Source: Ferrovibrio sp041906005 (lineage in GTDB: Bacteria > Pseudomonadota > Alphaproteobacteria > Ferrovibrionales > Ferrovibrionaceae). From it: DNA of 64,000 nucleotides. The stretch spans positions 3,038,001 to 3,102,000 of the forward strand of contig NZ_JAYRJY010000001.1 of NCBI RefSeq assembly GCF_041906005.1, in the 5' to 3' direction. This document shows, one piece after another, positions 63,818 to 64,000 of the stretch (its first letter is position 1; each line of letters opens with the position of its first letter). The position numbers and the translations under genes are program-made. Under the pieces are notes generated by a model, which saw nothing but the letters and a program-made list of their open reading frames with translations, did not search any database and was not told the origin of the DNA.

Positions 63818-64000
63818 ACCGCGTCGCATGCGCTCTTCTGATCATGGCCGGCGCATTGCTGGCAGGCTGCAAGGATGACGCCAAGACCTCGAACCTGCCA
63901 CCACCGCACAGCCTGACCGCCGAAGCCATCGGGAATTACTGCGGCATGAATGTTCTGGAGCATCCTGGTCCGAAAGGGCAGATTCTGCTGGCAGGCTGGC
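63814..64000 (+). CDS. nosL: NosL copper chaperone lipoprotein (5' part, cut by window edge)
   Basis: 62 codons are visible. The signal peptide ends in the lipobox LLAGC with lipidated Cys19. The mature part contains the Cu(I)-binding element NYCGMNV (Cys43, Met45). NosL is an outer-membrane-anchored copper donor for NosZ maturation. Coupled to nosY by an ATGA overlap; the C-terminus lies beyond the window. Confidence 0.92.
   Translation, partial: MNRVACALLIMAGALLAGCKDDAKTSNLPPPHSLTAEAIGNYCGMNVLEHPGPKGQILLAGW

Overview
The window is a high-GC, gene-dense stretch of a bacterial chromosome. Its gene content points to a free-living, respiratory alphaproteobacterium of Rhodospirillales-like type. 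The clues are an NnrR-type regulator with NnrR-like boxes, a clade I nosRZDFYL cluster, a pseudoazurin, the b561/SHP/DHC haem-protein set, an elaborated RpoD with a large acidic insert, and -10 elements of CTATnT type. Genus-level assignment is not possible from this sequence alone. I saw no insertion sequence, prophage, CRISPR array or rRNA gene. Almost every base is explained by ordinary tightly packed genes.

Layout. 1-3659: sulfate ABC importer genes (cysW partial, cysT, sulfate-binding protein) and a GcvA-like LysR regulator, all on the minus strand. 3932-6764: a minus-strand set (CBS/nucleotidyltransferase protein, DnaQ-like exonuclease, 199-aa hypothetical) divergent from a DUF4212 / sodium:solute symporter pair (6941-9070). 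9163-10192: three small membrane proteins. 10185-14364: a PhoP/PhoQ-like two-component system and PepSY protein, divergent from a b561 / SHP / diheme cytochrome c operon. 14371-24669: housekeeping block with tRNA-Ile2, rpoD, dnaG, yqeY, carAB and greA; the carA leader carries a terminator-like hairpin that may be an attenuator. 24698-28859: a hydrolase, an orphan response regulator, a divergent crotonase, a metallo-beta-lactamase-fold protein and a methyltransferase.

28863-50191 is the least conventional part. A minus-strand run of eleven almost overlapping genes encodes three glycosyltransferase types, a phosphatase, a deacetylase-like protein, a small membrane protein and a complete oligopeptide/oligosaccharide-type ABC importer. 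Divergent from it is a plus-strand run: an ABC exporter-like protein whose ATPase motifs are all degraded and which carries a roughly 330-residue insertion, a free-standing cyclic-nucleotide-binding domain, a small methyltransferase, a 708-aa FAD-dependent oxidoreductase, a P1-type peptidase and a second solute-binding protein. I regard this divergent pair as the best candidate for an undescribed envelope or metabolite system.

50213-51800: a bidirectional terminator, a lipoprotein and tRNA-Arg(ACG). 51953-64000: a nitrous oxide respiration island with pseudoazurin, a Crp/Fnr (NnrR/Dnr-like) regulator, DUF1858, a DUF59 protein, DUF2249, an NnrS-like membrane protein and a ferritin-like protein, then nosR, nosZ, nosD, nosF, nosY and the start of nosL. 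Four 14-bp TTG-N8-CAA boxes lie in its control regions. Two of them sit at an identical distance from a -10-like element, and a third differs by one base, so the electron donor, the accessory genes and the reductase probably form one regulon under the local regulator.
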